In this document: piece by piece, positions 18,998 to 27,851 of the stretch | How the letters are laid out: each line of letters opens with the position of its first letter | Position numbering within the stretch: position 1 is the stretch's first letter | NCBI GenBank assembly: GCA_012799205.1 | Contig: JAAZLT010000147.1 | Location: 1 to 43,029, forward strand | Source of the DNA: Clostridiales bacterium | GTDB taxonomy: Bacteria; Bacillota; Clostridia; Caldicoprobacterales; Xylanivirgaceae | Direction: 5' to 3' | DNA: 43,029 nucleotides | The notes under the pieces: generated by a model | What the model saw: the letters and a program-made list of their open reading frames with translations, nothing else | The model's database searches: none | Told to the model about the DNA's origin: nothing | Translations under genes and position numbers: made by a program

Positions 18998-21382
18998 TTG
19001 AGATATAAATTACTTAGCATCATAATTGTAATAGCAATTATTTTGACAGTTTTTGCACCTCCGGCAGTAGAGGCATCCTCATTGCTTCGAGTAGGAAGTA
19101 GGGGCGGAAATGTCAAAGAAGTACAAAAACGTTTAAACGAACTGGGGTTTAACTGTGGCAAAGTGGATGGAATATTTGGACCTGCCACCAGAAATGCCGT
19201 GCTATCTTTCCAAAGAGCGAATAAGCTTGCAGTAGATGGCATAGTAGGGCCAGCTACAAGGGGTGCACTCTTTAAAGGAGGACAAGCCAGTAGCGGATCT
19301 GGTAGTGGTAAACCATCAGATTCAGCTCCATCTAGGGGAGATAGGGCACCAATCACATCTACTCTTAGGGTGGGTAGCCGAGGTAGCCAAGTTAAGACTT
19401 TGCAAACTGAGCTAAATAGACGAGGCTATAATGCTGGATCTGCTGATGGAATATTTGGTCCTAAGACCAGAAATGCTGTAATGTCATTTCAAAGGGCAAA
19501 CAAACTTTCAGTAGACGGCATAGTTGGGCCGCAGACCATATCAGCCCTATTTAAGGGAAATGGCTCGTCTTCTACGCCAAAACCGGATCCTAAGCCAGAA
19601 GACCCAAAGCCATCTAAACCGGATCCTAAACCTGCTATTACCTCAACACTGCGTTCAGGCAGCCGGGGTAGCCAAGTTAAGACTTTGCAGGAAATATTAA
19701 ATGAGCTAGGTTATAATGCTGGATCTGCTGATGGAATATTTGGTCCTAAGACCAGAAATGCTGTAATGTCATTTCAAAGGGCAAACAAACTTTCAGTAGA
19801 CGGTATAGTAGGCCCCAAAACTATTGCGGTTTTGGCAGAGCTTACAAAGCCAGGGAAACCAGAAAAGCCCAAAGATCCAGAAAAGCCTAAAGATCCAGAA
19901 AAGCCCAAAGATCCAGAGGGTTCGGGAAGGCCTCTAATAATTCCTAACGATAAGTTTAAGGAATTTAAACCTAGGGCGAACTCTCTAACGGGTAAGATAA
20001 TAGTTTTAGACCCAGGTCATGGCGGCAAAGACTCAGGAGCTGCTAGGAAAGTGGATATAGGTGAAAAGGGTAGCGATAAGATTAAGGAAAAAAATGTATA
20101 TATCAAAGAAAGTGATATAGCACTAGATATTTCACTTAAACTTAGACGCATACTAGAAGATGCTGGCGCTACAGTGATAATGACCAGGGATGAAGATGTA
20201 TTTGAAGAGCTCTATTATCGTCCAGCCCTGGCAAATATCGAGATGCTCAAAACAGAGATAGCAAAGCTAGATGAAGAGATTAAATCCCTAGAAGCCGAGC
20301 TCAATACACTAGAGGGTATGGCTAAAGAGCAAGAGAGCAAGCTAGATGATATAGAAGAGAGAGAAGCAGAAGCTAAAAGGATAAGATCTCAAATAGATGA
20401 ACTAGAGAAAGAGTTATCTCAATTGAAATCAAGTGAGGTAGAATCTATATCTATTGAAGAGAATGCGGGACTGTTAGGTCAGTCTATTCAGGAGATCGGT
20501 CTAAATCTATCGAACGCAAATTTTGGCGATATGAAAACCGAGATTATAACCATTATAAGCAATTTCCAAGATGAGGCCGGGGAAACCCCTGATGATGGAA
20601 ATACATCTGAAGATGATGTAGAGACTGATGATGAAGAAGACATACAAGATATAGAAAAACTTCAAGAAATACTACAGATCCTAGAAGATGTAATTGAGAT
20701 CATCGGCGAAAAGGGTACACTAGCTAATATGCAAGATAATGCGATAGCCCAGAATAAAGAGCCTATAGCAGAGTTAATTAGACAAATTGAAGAACTAGAA
20801 TCTCAGCTCAATGATCTTGAAATTGACGATAGTGAAGATATTGAAGCTAAAAATAGGAAAGTTCAAGGAGAAATCTCTTCTATAAACGATGAAATAAAAG
20901 AGATTGAAGATCTCAAGAGGACTTATGAAGGCTATGTTAAACAGCTAGAGACAAACCCTAATAAGGCTTTAGATGATCTAAAGGATGAACTCTTTAAACT
21001 TGCAGGTACAGATTATAAAGACCATATGGTATACATATCTGTACATATAAATGCGACAACTGATGAGATGCAAACTGGTGCATCAGGTGTGAGAGTATAC
21101 TATACTGCAAGTACAGGACATGATAAGAAGGCACGACGTGAGTTTTCACAGACCCTACTGGATGAGATGAAAAAGAGTACTGATTTTTCCGGTACATCCA
21201 GTACACCATTTGAATCTAGCTTGGCTGTATTAAGGCGTCAAAACTTCATATCAGCTTTGGTGGAGGCAGGATTTATAAATAATCCTAATGATCTTCAAAA
21301 GTTGGTAGAAGCCCAGACAAGAGAAGATATAGCAACCGGGATTTATAATGGAGTAGTTTCACATTTTAAGAAAATTAAGTAA
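18998..21382 (+). CDS. Secreted N-acetylmuramoyl-L-alanine amidase with three PG-binding domains and a split catalytic domain
   Basis: A 794-residue exported cell-wall hydrolase. A signal peptide (about 1-26, ending AVEA) is followed by three PG_binding_1 domains (about 29-90, 122-185, 217-280), each with DGIFGPxTRNAVxSFQRANK, a PEKPKD repeat linker, and an Amidase_3 zinc domain from about 333. Zinc and catalytic residues are visible: His341 (DPGHGG), Glu371 (KESDIAL), His683 (SVHINA) and Glu756 (LVEAGF). Between Asn413 and His683, normally some 12-15 residues apart, lies an insert of about 255 residues, Glu/Lys-rich and largely coiled coil with an acidic middle. It cleaves the bond between muramic acid and L-alanine. 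Start TTG 18998 follows GGAGGGGG. A terminator follows. Confidence 0.92.
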   Translation: MRYKLLSIIIVIAIILTVFAPPAVEASSLLRVGSRGGNVKEVQKRLNELGFNCGKVDGIFGPATRNAVLSFQRANKLAVDGIVGPATRGALFKGGQASSGSGSGKPSDSAPSRGDRAPITSTLRVGSRGSQVKTLQTELNRRGYNAGSADGIFGPKTRNAVMSFQRANKLSVDGIVGPQTISALFKGNGSSSTPKPDPKPEDPKPSKPDPKPAITSTLRSGSRGSQVKTLQEILNELGYNAGSADGIFGPKTRNAVMSFQRANKLSVDGIVGPKTIAVLAELTKPGKPEKPKDPEKPKDPEKPKDPEGSGRPLIIPNDKFKEFKPRANSLTGKIIVLDPGHGGKDSGAARKVDIGEKGSDKIKEKNVYIKESDIALDISLKLRRILEDAGATVIMTRDEDVFEELYYRPALANIEMLKTEIAKLDEEIKSLEAELNTLEGMAKEQESKLDDIEEREAEAKRIRSQIDELEKELSQLKSSEVESISIEENAGLLGQSIQEIGLNLSNANFGDMKTEIITIISNFQDEAGETPDDGNTSEDDVETDDEEDIQDIEKLQEILQILEDVIEIIGEKGTLANMQDNAIAQNKEPIAELIRQIEELESQLNDLEIDDSEDIEAKNRKVQGEISSINDEIKEIEDLKRTYEGYVKQLETNPNKALDDLKDELFKLAGTDYKDHMVYISVHINATTDEMQTGASGVRVYYTASTGHDKKARREFSQTLLDEMKKSTDFSGTSSTPFESSLAVLRRQNFISALVEAGFINNPNDLQKLVEAQTREDIATGIYNGVVSHFKKIK
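19382..19518 (+). repeat. Direct repeat copy 1 within the amidase gene
   Basis: Part of the second PG-binding module. Bases 19427-19518 (92 bp) are identical to 19712-19803, and 19382-19404 (23 bp) are identical to 19667-19689, both at an offset of 285 bp (95 codons). Identity at third codon positions suggests recent duplication or gene conversion. Confidence 0.9.
19667..19803 (+). repeat. Direct repeat copy 2 within the amidase gene
   Basis: Part of the third PG-binding module and partner of the repeat at 19382-19518. The first module (19083 onward) encodes a similar protein sequence but has diverged at DNA level, so only modules two and three are recent copies. Confidence 0.9.
19859..19912 (+). 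repeat. Three 18-bp tandem repeats encoding the PEKPKD linker
   Basis: The 18-base unit beginning CCAGAAAAGCC occurs three times in a row, differing only at one synonymous base in the middle copy. It encodes a Pro/Lys/Glu-rich spacer between the wall-binding domains and the catalytic domain. Copy number may vary between strains. Confidence 0.85.
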
Positions 21383-21390
21383 TAGCTATC

Positions 21391-21424
21391 AAAAATAGAA
21401 AGGGCATGCCCTTTCTATTTTTTT
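21391..21424 (+). terminator. Strong Rho-independent terminator after the amidase
   Basis: A perfect 14-bp stem (21391-21404 with 21409-21422) with a CATG loop, ending in a run of seven T (21418-21424). It begins nine bases after the amidase stop and isolates gatCAB from it. Confidence 0.9.
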
Positions 21425-21436
21425 GGGCTCTTTCAT

Positions 21437-21465
21437 TTGAACATTAGATTAAAAAGTGATAAAAT
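21437..21465 (+). promoter_or_regulatory. Predicted sigma-A promoter of gatCAB
   Basis: -35 TTGAAC (21437-21442) and -10 TAAAAT (21460-21465) with 17-bp spacing, placed between the amidase terminator and gatC, with a leader of about 40 bases. Confidence 0.65.
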
Positions 21466-21512
21466 ATCAAGTGTATGAAAGAATGTGGGCAAGGTGGAAA
21501 GGATGAGAGATT

Positions 21513-21800
21513 ATGAATATAAGCAAAGATGATATTAAGATCATTGCAGAGCAATCCCAGCTCATATTATCAGAAAGCGAGCTAGAGGATGCAATAGAAG
21601 ATTTAGAAGATATGTTAGAGGGCATGAGCAAACTATCCAAATTGGATGTAGACAACGTGGAACCTACCATACAGGTATTGCCAATAATGGATATGTTTAG
21701 AGAAGATGAGATAGATTCATCATTGGATAGAGAAACAATACTTAGAAATGCCCCCCAAGCAACAGACGATTCATTTATTGTACCCAAAGTGGTAGAGTAA
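21513..21800 (+). CDS. gatC: Asp/Glu-tRNA amidotransferase subunit C
   Basis: The small stabilising subunit of GatCAB, 95 residues. The N-terminus (ISKDDIKIIAEQSQLILSES), a helical middle ending in MSKLSKLDVDNVEP, and a tail with DSSLDRETILRNAP fit the GatC pattern. It wraps around GatA and contacts GatB. It is first in the gatC-gatA-gatB order, with its own promoter and a GGATGAG-like site upstream of ATG 21513. The complex amidates Glu-tRNA(Gln) and Asp-tRNA(Asn), which suggests the organism lacks a glutaminyl-tRNA synthetase; that is inference from the family. Confidence 0.93.
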   Translation: MNISKDDIKIIAEQSQLILSESELEDAIEDLEDMLEGMSKLSKLDVDNVEPTIQVLPIMDMFREDEIDSSLDRETILRNAPQATDDSFIVPKVVE

Positions 21801-21826
21801 AACTATACAGGATGGAGGAAGAGTTT

Positions 21827-23281
21827 GTGAAACTATATGATTTGACTATTCATGAAATAAATGCGCTGCTTTGTAAGGGCGAAATAAGCGTAAAAGATAT
21901 AGTACAATCGGTTATAGATCGCATTGAGGATGTGGAAGATAGGGTAGATGCATTTATAACCATTACTAAAGATGAGGCTTTAAAAGAGGCCGATGTAATA
22001 GATAATAAAATTGCCAATGGGGAGAAGTTATCTAAACTAATGGGAATACCCGTGGCAATTAAAGATAATATATGTACAAAGAACGTGAAAACCACATGTT
22101 CTTCCAAAATGCTTGAAGATTTCATTCCACCATATGATGCCACTGTAGTGGATAAACTTAAAAGGCAAGGTACGATTTTTCTAGGCAAATTGAATATGGA
22201 TGAATTTGCAATGGGCTCGTCCACTGAAAATTCGGCATTTAAAGACACGAAGAATCCCTGGAATTTAGATAGGGTACCGGGTGGTTCAAGTGGTGGAGGT
22301 GCTGCCTCAGTGATATCAGGAGAGGCAATATTTAGTATAGGTTCAGATACAGGCGGATCTGTACGTCAGCCTGCTTCTTTTTCTGGTTTGGTAGGATTAA
22401 AACCTACATATGGGCGAGTTTCTCGCTATGGCCTTATAGCCCTTGCCCCTTCCCTTGATACATTAGGTCCTATTACAAAAGATGTAACAGATTCTGCAAT
22501 AGTTTTAAACGCAATTGCTGGGGCGGATCGTAGAGATTTTACATCTTCTAATACGCCAGTAGAAGATTATGTCCAGGCTTTAAAAAAGGATATCAGAGGA
22601 CTCAAGATAGGGGTTCCCAAGGAGTTATTAGATAATATCAATTCCGATGTAAAAAATGCCATAGAAAAAGCCATTGGACTGTATAGAGACCTAGGAGCAA
22701 AGGTTTTAGAAATAGAGCTACCCCATCTGGAATATGCGCTAATTGTCTATAGAATAATATCGTCTGCCGAAGCCAGTTCGAGCCTAGCTAGATATGATGG
22801 TATAAGATATGGGTTTAGATCTGACGATTATAAAGATCTAGAGGAGCTATATAAAAATACTAGAACGCAAGGATTTGGGCCTGAGGTTAAACGCCGTATT
22901 ATGATGGGGAACCTTGTAATCGGAGCAGATCGGTATGAGGATTACTACCTAAAGGCTCTTAAGGCTCGTACACTTATAAAAGAAGATTTTATCCGTGCTT
23001 TTAATGAAGTTGATGTAATCCTTACTCCCACTAGCCCTGACACTGCTTTTAGGTTTGGGGAAGTGCGTAGCTCCAAAGAGATGTCTCTATCAGATATATA
23101 TACAGTACCTGCAAACCTTGCAGGATTACCCGCAATATCTATACCATGTGGGTTCGATGCAAATGGCTTACCCATAGGCATGCAGCTGATGGGAGATCTG
23201 TTTGATGAAAAGATGATTTTACAGACTGCATATGCCTTTGAACAAAATACAGATTATCATAGACAAAAACCAAATCTTTGA
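21827..23281 (+). CDS. gatA: Asp/Glu-tRNA amidotransferase subunit A
   Basis: The glutaminase subunit of GatCAB, an amidase-signature enzyme of 484 residues. With the GTG 21827 start the Ser-cisSer-Lys triad falls at Lys79 (VAIKDN), Ser154 (GGSSGG) and Ser178 (DTGGSVRQPASFSG), the spacing known for GatA. GGAGGA lies eight bases before this GTG, and the protein then begins MKLYDLTIHE as is usual. An in-frame ATG at 21812 would overlap that site and is rejected. It releases ammonia from glutamine and channels it to GatB. Confidence 0.96.
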   Translation: MKLYDLTIHEINALLCKGEISVKDIVQSVIDRIEDVEDRVDAFITITKDEALKEADVIDNKIANGEKLSKLMGIPVAIKDNICTKNVKTTCSSKMLEDFIPPYDATVVDKLKRQGTIFLGKLNMDEFAMGSSTENSAFKDTKNPWNLDRVPGGSSGGGAASVISGEAIFSIGSDTGGSVRQPASFSGLVGLKPTYGRVSRYGLIALAPSLDTLGPITKDVTDSAIVLNAIAGADRRDFTSSNTPVEDYVQALKKDIRGLKIGVPKELLDNINSDVKNAIEKAIGLYRDLGAKVLEIELPHLEYALIVYRIISSAEASSSLARYDGIRYGFRSDDYKDLEELYKNTRTQGFGPEVKRRIMMGNLVIGADRYEDYYLKALKARTLIKEDFIRAFNEVDVILTPTSPDTAFRFGEVRSSKEMSLSDIYTVPANLAGLPAISIPCGFDANGLPIGMQLMGDLFDEKMILQTAYAFEQNTDYHRQKPNL

Positions 23282-23296
23282 ATAGAGGTGTTATAG

Positions 23297-24739
23297 TTGG
23301 ATTATGAAATAGTAATTGGGCTTGAAATCCATGCTGAATTGAGTACAAATACAAAACTACTTTGTGGCTGTTCAGCTGAGTTTACGCAAGAACCTAATAT
23401 ACAAGTTTGTCAGGACTGTCTTGCCATGCCGGGCACATTGCCAAGACTCAATAAAAGGGCAGTTGAATATGCCATTAGGGCTGGGATTGCACTTAATTGT
23501 GATATTTCAGAATATAGTAGAATGGATAGAAAACACTATTTTTATCCCGATTCTACCAAGGCGTATCAGACTACACAACAGTTTATGGCCTTATCAAAAA
23601 ATGGATATCTAGATATAGATACAGACGATGGCATTAAAAGGATAGGCATAACACAAATTCATCTCGAGGAGGATGCAGGAAAGCTTATCCATGATCAGTA
23701 TGAGTCTGAATCTTTAGTAGATTATAATAGATCAGGCGTGCCTTTAATAGAAATAGTATCTGAACCAGATATTCGCTCCCCAGAAGAGGGAAGGATATTT
23801 CTAGAGACCGTAAAATCTATATTAGAATATATTGATGTATCCGATTGTAAGATGCAGGAAGGTTCACTTCGCTGTGATGTGAATGTATCTGTAAGGCCAA
23901 AAGGGCAGAAAGAGCTAGGCATACGAAGCGAAATGAAAAATCTTAACTCGTTCAGAGCCGCCTACAGGGCCATGGTATACGAGTCTAAACGACATATAGA
24001 CATGATTGAAAGAGGCGAGCCAATTATAAGAGAGACCAGGCGTTGGGATGATGCCATGGGCAAAAGTTTTCCCATGCGAACGAAGGAAGAGGCAAATGAC
24101 TATAGGTATTTTCCTGATCCAGAGGTTGTACCCATGTATATAGATAGGGAGATGGTTTTACGGCTGAAAGAGGAGATGCCGGAGCTACCAAAAGAGAAGA
24201 TACAACGCTATATACGCGATTATGGCCTGCCCGAATATGACGCAGGGGTGCTTACATCCACAAAGGATCTAGCAGAATACTTTGAAAAGTGTATAGATCT
24301 TTATGACAACCCAAAAAACATAAGCAATTGGGTGATGGGCGATATACTGCGCATAGTCAATGATAGGGCTATAGAGCATTCTGATATTCCAGTTACACCA
24401 GAGCGATTAATTGAGCTATTAAACATGGTAGATGATGGAGTTATTAGTGGCTCTATTGGGAAGAAAGTATTGGAGGAGATGTTTGACTCTGAAAAAGATG
24501 CAAATCAAATAGTAGAAGAAAAGGGACTTAAGCAGATCTCTGACGAGGGTGAACTTGTAAACATTATTAAAAAGGTTTTGGATGACAACCCTCAATCAGT
24601 AGAGGACTATCTAGCGGGCAAGAAGAAAGCCATGGGGTATCTAATAGGTCAAACTATGCGCGCAACTAGAGGAAAGGCAAATCCGCAGATGGTAAATAGT
24701 ATTTTAAATAAAGAATTAGGTAGTAGGAGTAATAAATAA
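23297..24739 (+). CDS. gatB: Asp/Glu-tRNA amidotransferase subunit B
   Basis: The kinase/transamidase and tRNA-binding subunit, 480 residues. The start is TTG 23297 with GAGGTG six bases before it, giving MDYEIVIGLEIHAELST. The zinc-site region CGCSAEF and CQDCLAMPGTLP, then RMDRKHYFYPDSTKAYQTTQ, IHLEEDAGKL, EIVSEPD and GSLRCDVNVSV are all canonical. The C-terminal YqeY-like helical domain that grips the tRNA elbow ends in GYLIGQTMRATRGKANPQ. It phosphorylates the acyl group on the tRNA and amidates it with ammonia from GatA. Confidence 0.97.
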   Translation: MDYEIVIGLEIHAELSTNTKLLCGCSAEFTQEPNIQVCQDCLAMPGTLPRLNKRAVEYAIRAGIALNCDISEYSRMDRKHYFYPDSTKAYQTTQQFMALSKNGYLDIDTDDGIKRIGITQIHLEEDAGKLIHDQYESESLVDYNRSGVPLIEIVSEPDIRSPEEGRIFLETVKSILEYIDVSDCKMQEGSLRCDVNVSVRPKGQKELGIRSEMKNLNSFRAAYRAMVYESKRHIDMIERGEPIIRETRRWDDAMGKSFPMRTKEEANDYRYFPDPEVVPMYIDREMVLRLKEEMPELPKEKIQRYIRDYGLPEYDAGVLTSTKDLAEYFEKCIDLYDNPKNISNWVMGDILRIVNDRAIEHSDIPVTPERLIELLNMVDDGVISGSIGKKVLEEMFDSEKDANQIVEEKGLKQISDEGELVNIIKKVLDDNPQSVEDYLAGKKKAMGYLIGQTMRATRGKANPQMVNSILNKELGSRSNK

Positions 24740-24778
24740 ATATAGAGATGTAAAATGTAGACATGGAGGAGAAAAGCG

Positions 24779-25765
24779 ATGGAAGTGGGGAAGCTACCTA
24801 ATCCTATATTGGATGAGTATATAATATCTGAGTTTAAGCAAAGTAGGAAAGAGGTATTGATAGGGCCAAAGGTGGGGGCCGATTGTGGAATAATGAGCCT
24901 AGATGGGGATTTATGTGTAATATCTACCGACCCCATAACTGCAGCTGCAGATAATGCGGGATATATTGGCGTTCATATTGCATGCAATGATATTGCAACC
25001 ACGGGCGCAGAGTGTATAGGGGTGACTGTGACTATACTTTTGCCACCTTCGTCAAATCTAGATGAAATAAAGGAGATAGTCAAAGATATAAACAGGGCTA
25101 CCACTGAACTAGATATAGACGTAGTTGGGGGGCATACAGAGATTACAGATTCTGTTGTGCAGACGGTTTTATCTATAACGGCAATTGGCAGGGTTTCTAA
25201 AAAAAGGCTTATAGATTCAAGTCAGGCTAGAACAGGGGATAGTATAGTTATGACAAAAAAGGCCGGCATGGAGGGCACTGCAATACTTGCATATGATAGA
25301 TATGAAAGTCTAAAGGCGCATATATCAGAAGATGTTTTGAATGAAGCGCGGAGTTTTCTAGATCATATTTCTGTGGTAAAAGAGGGTAGAATTGCAGCAG
25401 ATGTGGGCGTAAACGGTATGCATGATGTTACGGAGGGGGGAATCCTTGGCGCTCTTTGGGAATTGTCAGAGATTATGGGTAAAGGGATAGAAATTCATAC
25501 CGATGACATTCCCATTGCATTTGCTACAAGAAAAATATGCAATTTTTATGATATAGACCCGCTTAAGCTTATATCTAGTGGCACAATGTTAATGGTGACA
25601 TCTAATGCACAAGAATTAGTGGAGGCACTGGATAAGGAGGACATAGAAGCCAGTATAATAGGTGAGGTTATAGAAGAAAACCAAAAATATATTATTAGAG
25701 ATGGTGAAAGACGTATACTGGAGACACCTGGTGCTGACCATTTAATGAAGGTATATGTAAATTAG
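24779..25765 (+). CDS. AIR-synthase-related (HypE/PurM fold) protein
   Basis: A protein of 328 residues with the PurM/HypE/SelD ATP-binding fold. Visible are GPKVGADCGIM, the nucleotide and metal region VISTDPITAAADNAGYIGVH then ACNDIATTGAE, VVGGHTEITDSV, and HDVTEGGILGALWEL. HypE itself ends in a conserved Pro-Arg-x-Cys whose cysteine is carbamoylated; this protein ends DHLMKVYVN, with no C-terminal Cys, and no other hyp gene is nearby. It therefore probably does not make hydrogenase cyanide ligands. It could act on another small molecule with ATP. It follows gatB by 39 bp, with GGAGGA before ATG 24779. Confidence 0.85.
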   Translation: MEVGKLPNPILDEYIISEFKQSRKEVLIGPKVGADCGIMSLDGDLCVISTDPITAAADNAGYIGVHIACNDIATTGAECIGVTVTILLPPSSNLDEIKEIVKDINRATTELDIDVVGGHTEITDSVVQTVLSITAIGRVSKKRLIDSSQARTGDSIVMTKKAGMEGTAILAYDRYESLKAHISEDVLNEARSFLDHISVVKEGRIAADVGVNGMHDVTEGGILGALWELSEIMGKGIEIHTDDIPIAFATRKICNFYDIDPLKLISSGTMLMVTSNAQELVEALDKEDIEASIIGEVIEENQKYIIRDGERRILETPGADHLMKVYVN

Positions 25766-25793
25766 AACAGTTGCTTTAAAATCTATGATATTG

Positions 25794-25802
25794 TGATATA
25801 AT
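25794..25802 (+). promoter_or_regulatory. Extended -10 promoter for the yicC operon
   Basis: TGATATAAT at 25794-25802 is a perfect extended -10 element, 52 bp before yicC. A TTGCTT at 25771-25776 is 20 bp away, too far for an ordinary -35. It would drive yicC-remA-gmk-rpoZ-coaBC. Confidence 0.55.
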
Positions 25803-25854
25803 ATCAGAAAATGACTAACTGATAATGATTTCCACTATGGAAGGAAGATATTCG

Positions 25855-26736
25855 ATGATAATGAGTATGACTGGCTATGGTAGCGGGCAGGCAAAGGATA
25901 ACGAGCGGGAAATTACCATAGAGATAAAGACATTGAATCATAGATATTTAGATCCGCATATAAGACTGCCAAAAAATATAGCATTTATAGAGCAAGAAAT
26001 GAGGAATATTATAAAAGAGAGGCTATATAGAGGTAGAGTGGATGTATATATAGAGTATGTTAATTTTGATGATTCTATGTACAGGGTAGAGTTAAATAGA
26101 CCCCTATTAAAGAATTATATGAGAAAGTTTGATATACTTAAAAATGATTTTAATATTGAGAACGATATAACTGCCACTGCGCTTTTAGCTATTCCAGATA
26201 TGTTTATTCTACATAGAAATGCAGAAGATGAGGAGCTTATAATGGAATTAGCTCGTTATGCCATGGATAAGGCTATATCATCGGTTAGATCCATGCGGGC
26301 TAAAGAGGGCAAAAAGCTAAAGGAAGACATATTAAAGAGGGCATACTATATTAGAGAGATGGTAGATGGATTAAGGCTTAAGACAGCGGTGGTAGTAGAG
26401 GAATATAAAGAAAGGCTCAAATTACGTTTAGAGGAGATAATACCTGCAGGTTCTGAGCTTGATATAAACAGGCTCAACATGGAGGTCGTATACTTTGCCG
26501 ATCGTTCTAATATCACAGAGGAGATAATAAGGTTAGATAGTCATATAGATCAATTAGAAGATACACTTAATATGGATGGGAGTATTGGCAGGAAGTTGGA
26601 TTTTCTGATGCAGGAGATGGGTAGGGAATCCAATACCATAGGAGCTAAATCTAGTGATACAGAGATAACAAGTATAGTTGTAGAGCTCAAAAGTGAAATA
26701 GAGAAGATAAGAGAGCAAGTACAAAACATTGAATAA
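25855..26736 (+). CDS. yicC: YicC/YloC family endoribonuclease-like protein
   Basis: A YicC-family protein of 293 residues, the usual length. The N-terminal signature MIMSMTGYGSG and EIKTLNHRYLD and the C-terminal DUF1732 part (LDFLMQEMGRESNTIGAKSS) are typical. YicC proteins have been described as endoribonucleases; here that is family knowledge. Start: ATG 25855 has AAGGAAG seven bases upstream, while the ATGs at 25825 and 25837 do not. It is first of the block yicC-remA-gmk-rpoZ-coaBC-priA, the same order as yloC onward in B. subtilis. Confidence 0.93.
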   Translation: MIMSMTGYGSGQAKDNEREITIEIKTLNHRYLDPHIRLPKNIAFIEQEMRNIIKERLYRGRVDVYIEYVNFDDSMYRVELNRPLLKNYMRKFDILKNDFNIENDITATALLAIPDMFILHRNAEDEELIMELARYAMDKAISSVRSMRAKEGKKLKEDILKRAYYIREMVDGLRLKTAVVVEEYKERLKLRLEEIIPAGSELDINRLNMEVVYFADRSNITEEIIRLDSHIDQLEDTLNMDGSIGRKLDFLMQEMGRESNTIGAKSSDTEITSIVVELKSEIEKIREQVQNIE

Positions 26737-26763
26737 ATTAGAACTTTAGGAAGGCGGAAGGAT

Positions 26764-27036
26764 ATGAGCATAAAATTAATAAATATAGGATTTGGGAATA
26801 TAGTTTCTGCAAATAGGCTTATTTCTATTGTAAGTCCAGAATCGGCTCCAATAAAGCGAATGATACAAGATGCTAGGGATAGGGGTATGCTTATAGATGC
26901 CACATATGGCAGAAGAACTAGGGCAGTTATAATTATGGATAGTGATCATATTGTCCTATCAGCAGTCCAGCCAGAGACGGTAGGTAATAGATTAACTTCA
27001 AAAGATGGGCATGTAATATCCGATGAAGAGCAATAA
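26764..27036 (+). CDS. remA: RemA family (DUF370) regulatory protein
   Basis: A small protein of 90 residues matching the RemA/YlzA family: [20 protein letters not shown], then [20 protein letters not shown] and [20 protein letters not shown]. In B. subtilis RemA is a DNA-binding activator of biofilm matrix and osmoprotection genes and forms ring-like assemblies; in Clostridia its targets are unknown. GGAAGG lies just upstream of ATG 26764. The last 14 bases overlap gmk, so the two are probably translationally coupled. The genes on either side are the same as in Bacillus. Confidence 0.93.
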   Translation: MSIKLINIGFGNIVSANRLISIVSPESAPIKRMIQDARDRGMLIDATYGRRTRAVIIMDSDHIVLSAVQPETVGNRLTSKDGHVISDEEQ

Positions 27037-27652
27037 TAGGGATGGGTTATTAATAGTCATCTCTGGACCTTCAGGAGCTGGAAAAGGGACAGTTTGCAAG
27101 GCATATCTTAAGGATAATAGGGACACTATACTATCAATTTCTGCTACTACCAGAAATCCACGGGGGAGCGAAAAAGAGGGGGTCAGTTATTTCTTTAAAG
27201 ACAGACCTACCTTTGAAGCCATGATCAAAAACGGCGAATTCTTAGAATACGCAAAGGTATACGATAATTATTATGGGACTCCAAAGGAGTATGTGTTTAG
27301 ACATCTCAAAAAAGGTTTAGATGTTATACTAGAGATAGATATACAAGGCGCTTTGCAAGTAAAAAAGAGATTTCCGGAGGGTGTGTTTATATTTATAATG
27401 CCACCGTCAATGGAAGAGCTAAAAAGGCGTATAGTATCTAGGGGAACGGATACCCCCGATGCCATAATTAAACGATTTAAATCTGCATATGATGAAATTA
27501 ACTACATAGATCAGTATAACTATGTAGTGATTAACGATACTATTGATAATGCGAAAAGCACTATAGAGTCTATAATAACAGCGGAGAAATCAAGGGTCGA
27601 TAGAAATAAGCATATATGCAACGATATTCAAGGAGGTAATACTTATGATTGA
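27023..27652 (+). CDS. gmk: Guanylate kinase
   Basis: Transfers phosphate from ATP to GMP, giving GDP. A protein of 209 residues with P-loop [12 protein letters not shown] (Lys21), the GMP-binding stretch [32 protein letters not shown] and [15 protein letters not shown], all standard. It starts inside remA without a good ribosome binding site of its own, so it probably depends on remA translation. Its own end overlaps rpoZ by eight bases. By supplying GDP/GTP it also feeds the ppGpp precursor pool, which is family knowledge. Confidence 0.96.
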   Translation: MKSNNRDGLLIVISGPSGAGKGTVCKAYLKDNRDTILSISATTRNPRGSEKEGVSYFFKDRPTFEAMIKNGEFLEYAKVYDNYYGTPKEYVFRHLKKGLDVILEIDIQGALQVKKRFPEGVFIFIMPPSMEELKRRIVSRGTDTPDAIIKRFKSAYDEINYIDQYNYVVINDTIDNAKSTIESIITAEKSRVDRNKHICNDIQGGNTYD

Positions 27653-27836
27653 TCCACCATTAGGCGAAGTTACAAAGAAGATAGACAATAGATATGCACT
27701 AGTAGTAGGGGTTTCGAAAAGGGCAAGACAGTTAGTAGATGGTATGGATGCTCTAGTAGAAGTAGATTCTACCAATCCAGTTACCGTAGCCATATATGAG
27801 CTATTGGATGAAAAATTTAGGGCTGAACAAATATAG
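27645..27836 (+). CDS. rpoZ: RNA polymerase omega subunit
   Basis: A 63-residue omega subunit, on the short side for the family, which helps fold and hold the beta' subunit. Helix 1 with NRYALVVGVSKRARQLVDGM is the diagnostic conserved core, and the rest (NPVTVAIYELLDEKFRAEQI) forms the second helix. AAGGAGGT at the end of gmk is its ribosome binding site, so translation does not need coupling. Position between gmk and coaBC is conserved across Firmicutes. Confidence 0.93.
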   Translation: MIDPPLGEVTKKIDNRYALVVGVSKRARQLVDGMDALVEVDSTNPVTVAIYELLDEKFRAEQI

Positions 27837-27851
27837 AGAGGTTAATTAGAT

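Noticed and set aside
19083-19912. Repeated DNA that could suggest a CRISPR-like array
   Set aside because: The repeats are in frame and encode PG-binding modules and a PEKPKD linker; there are no spacers or cas genes.
24779-25765. Calling the AIR-synthase-like gene hypE
   Set aside because: The C-terminal Cys essential for HypE is absent and there are no other hyp genes.
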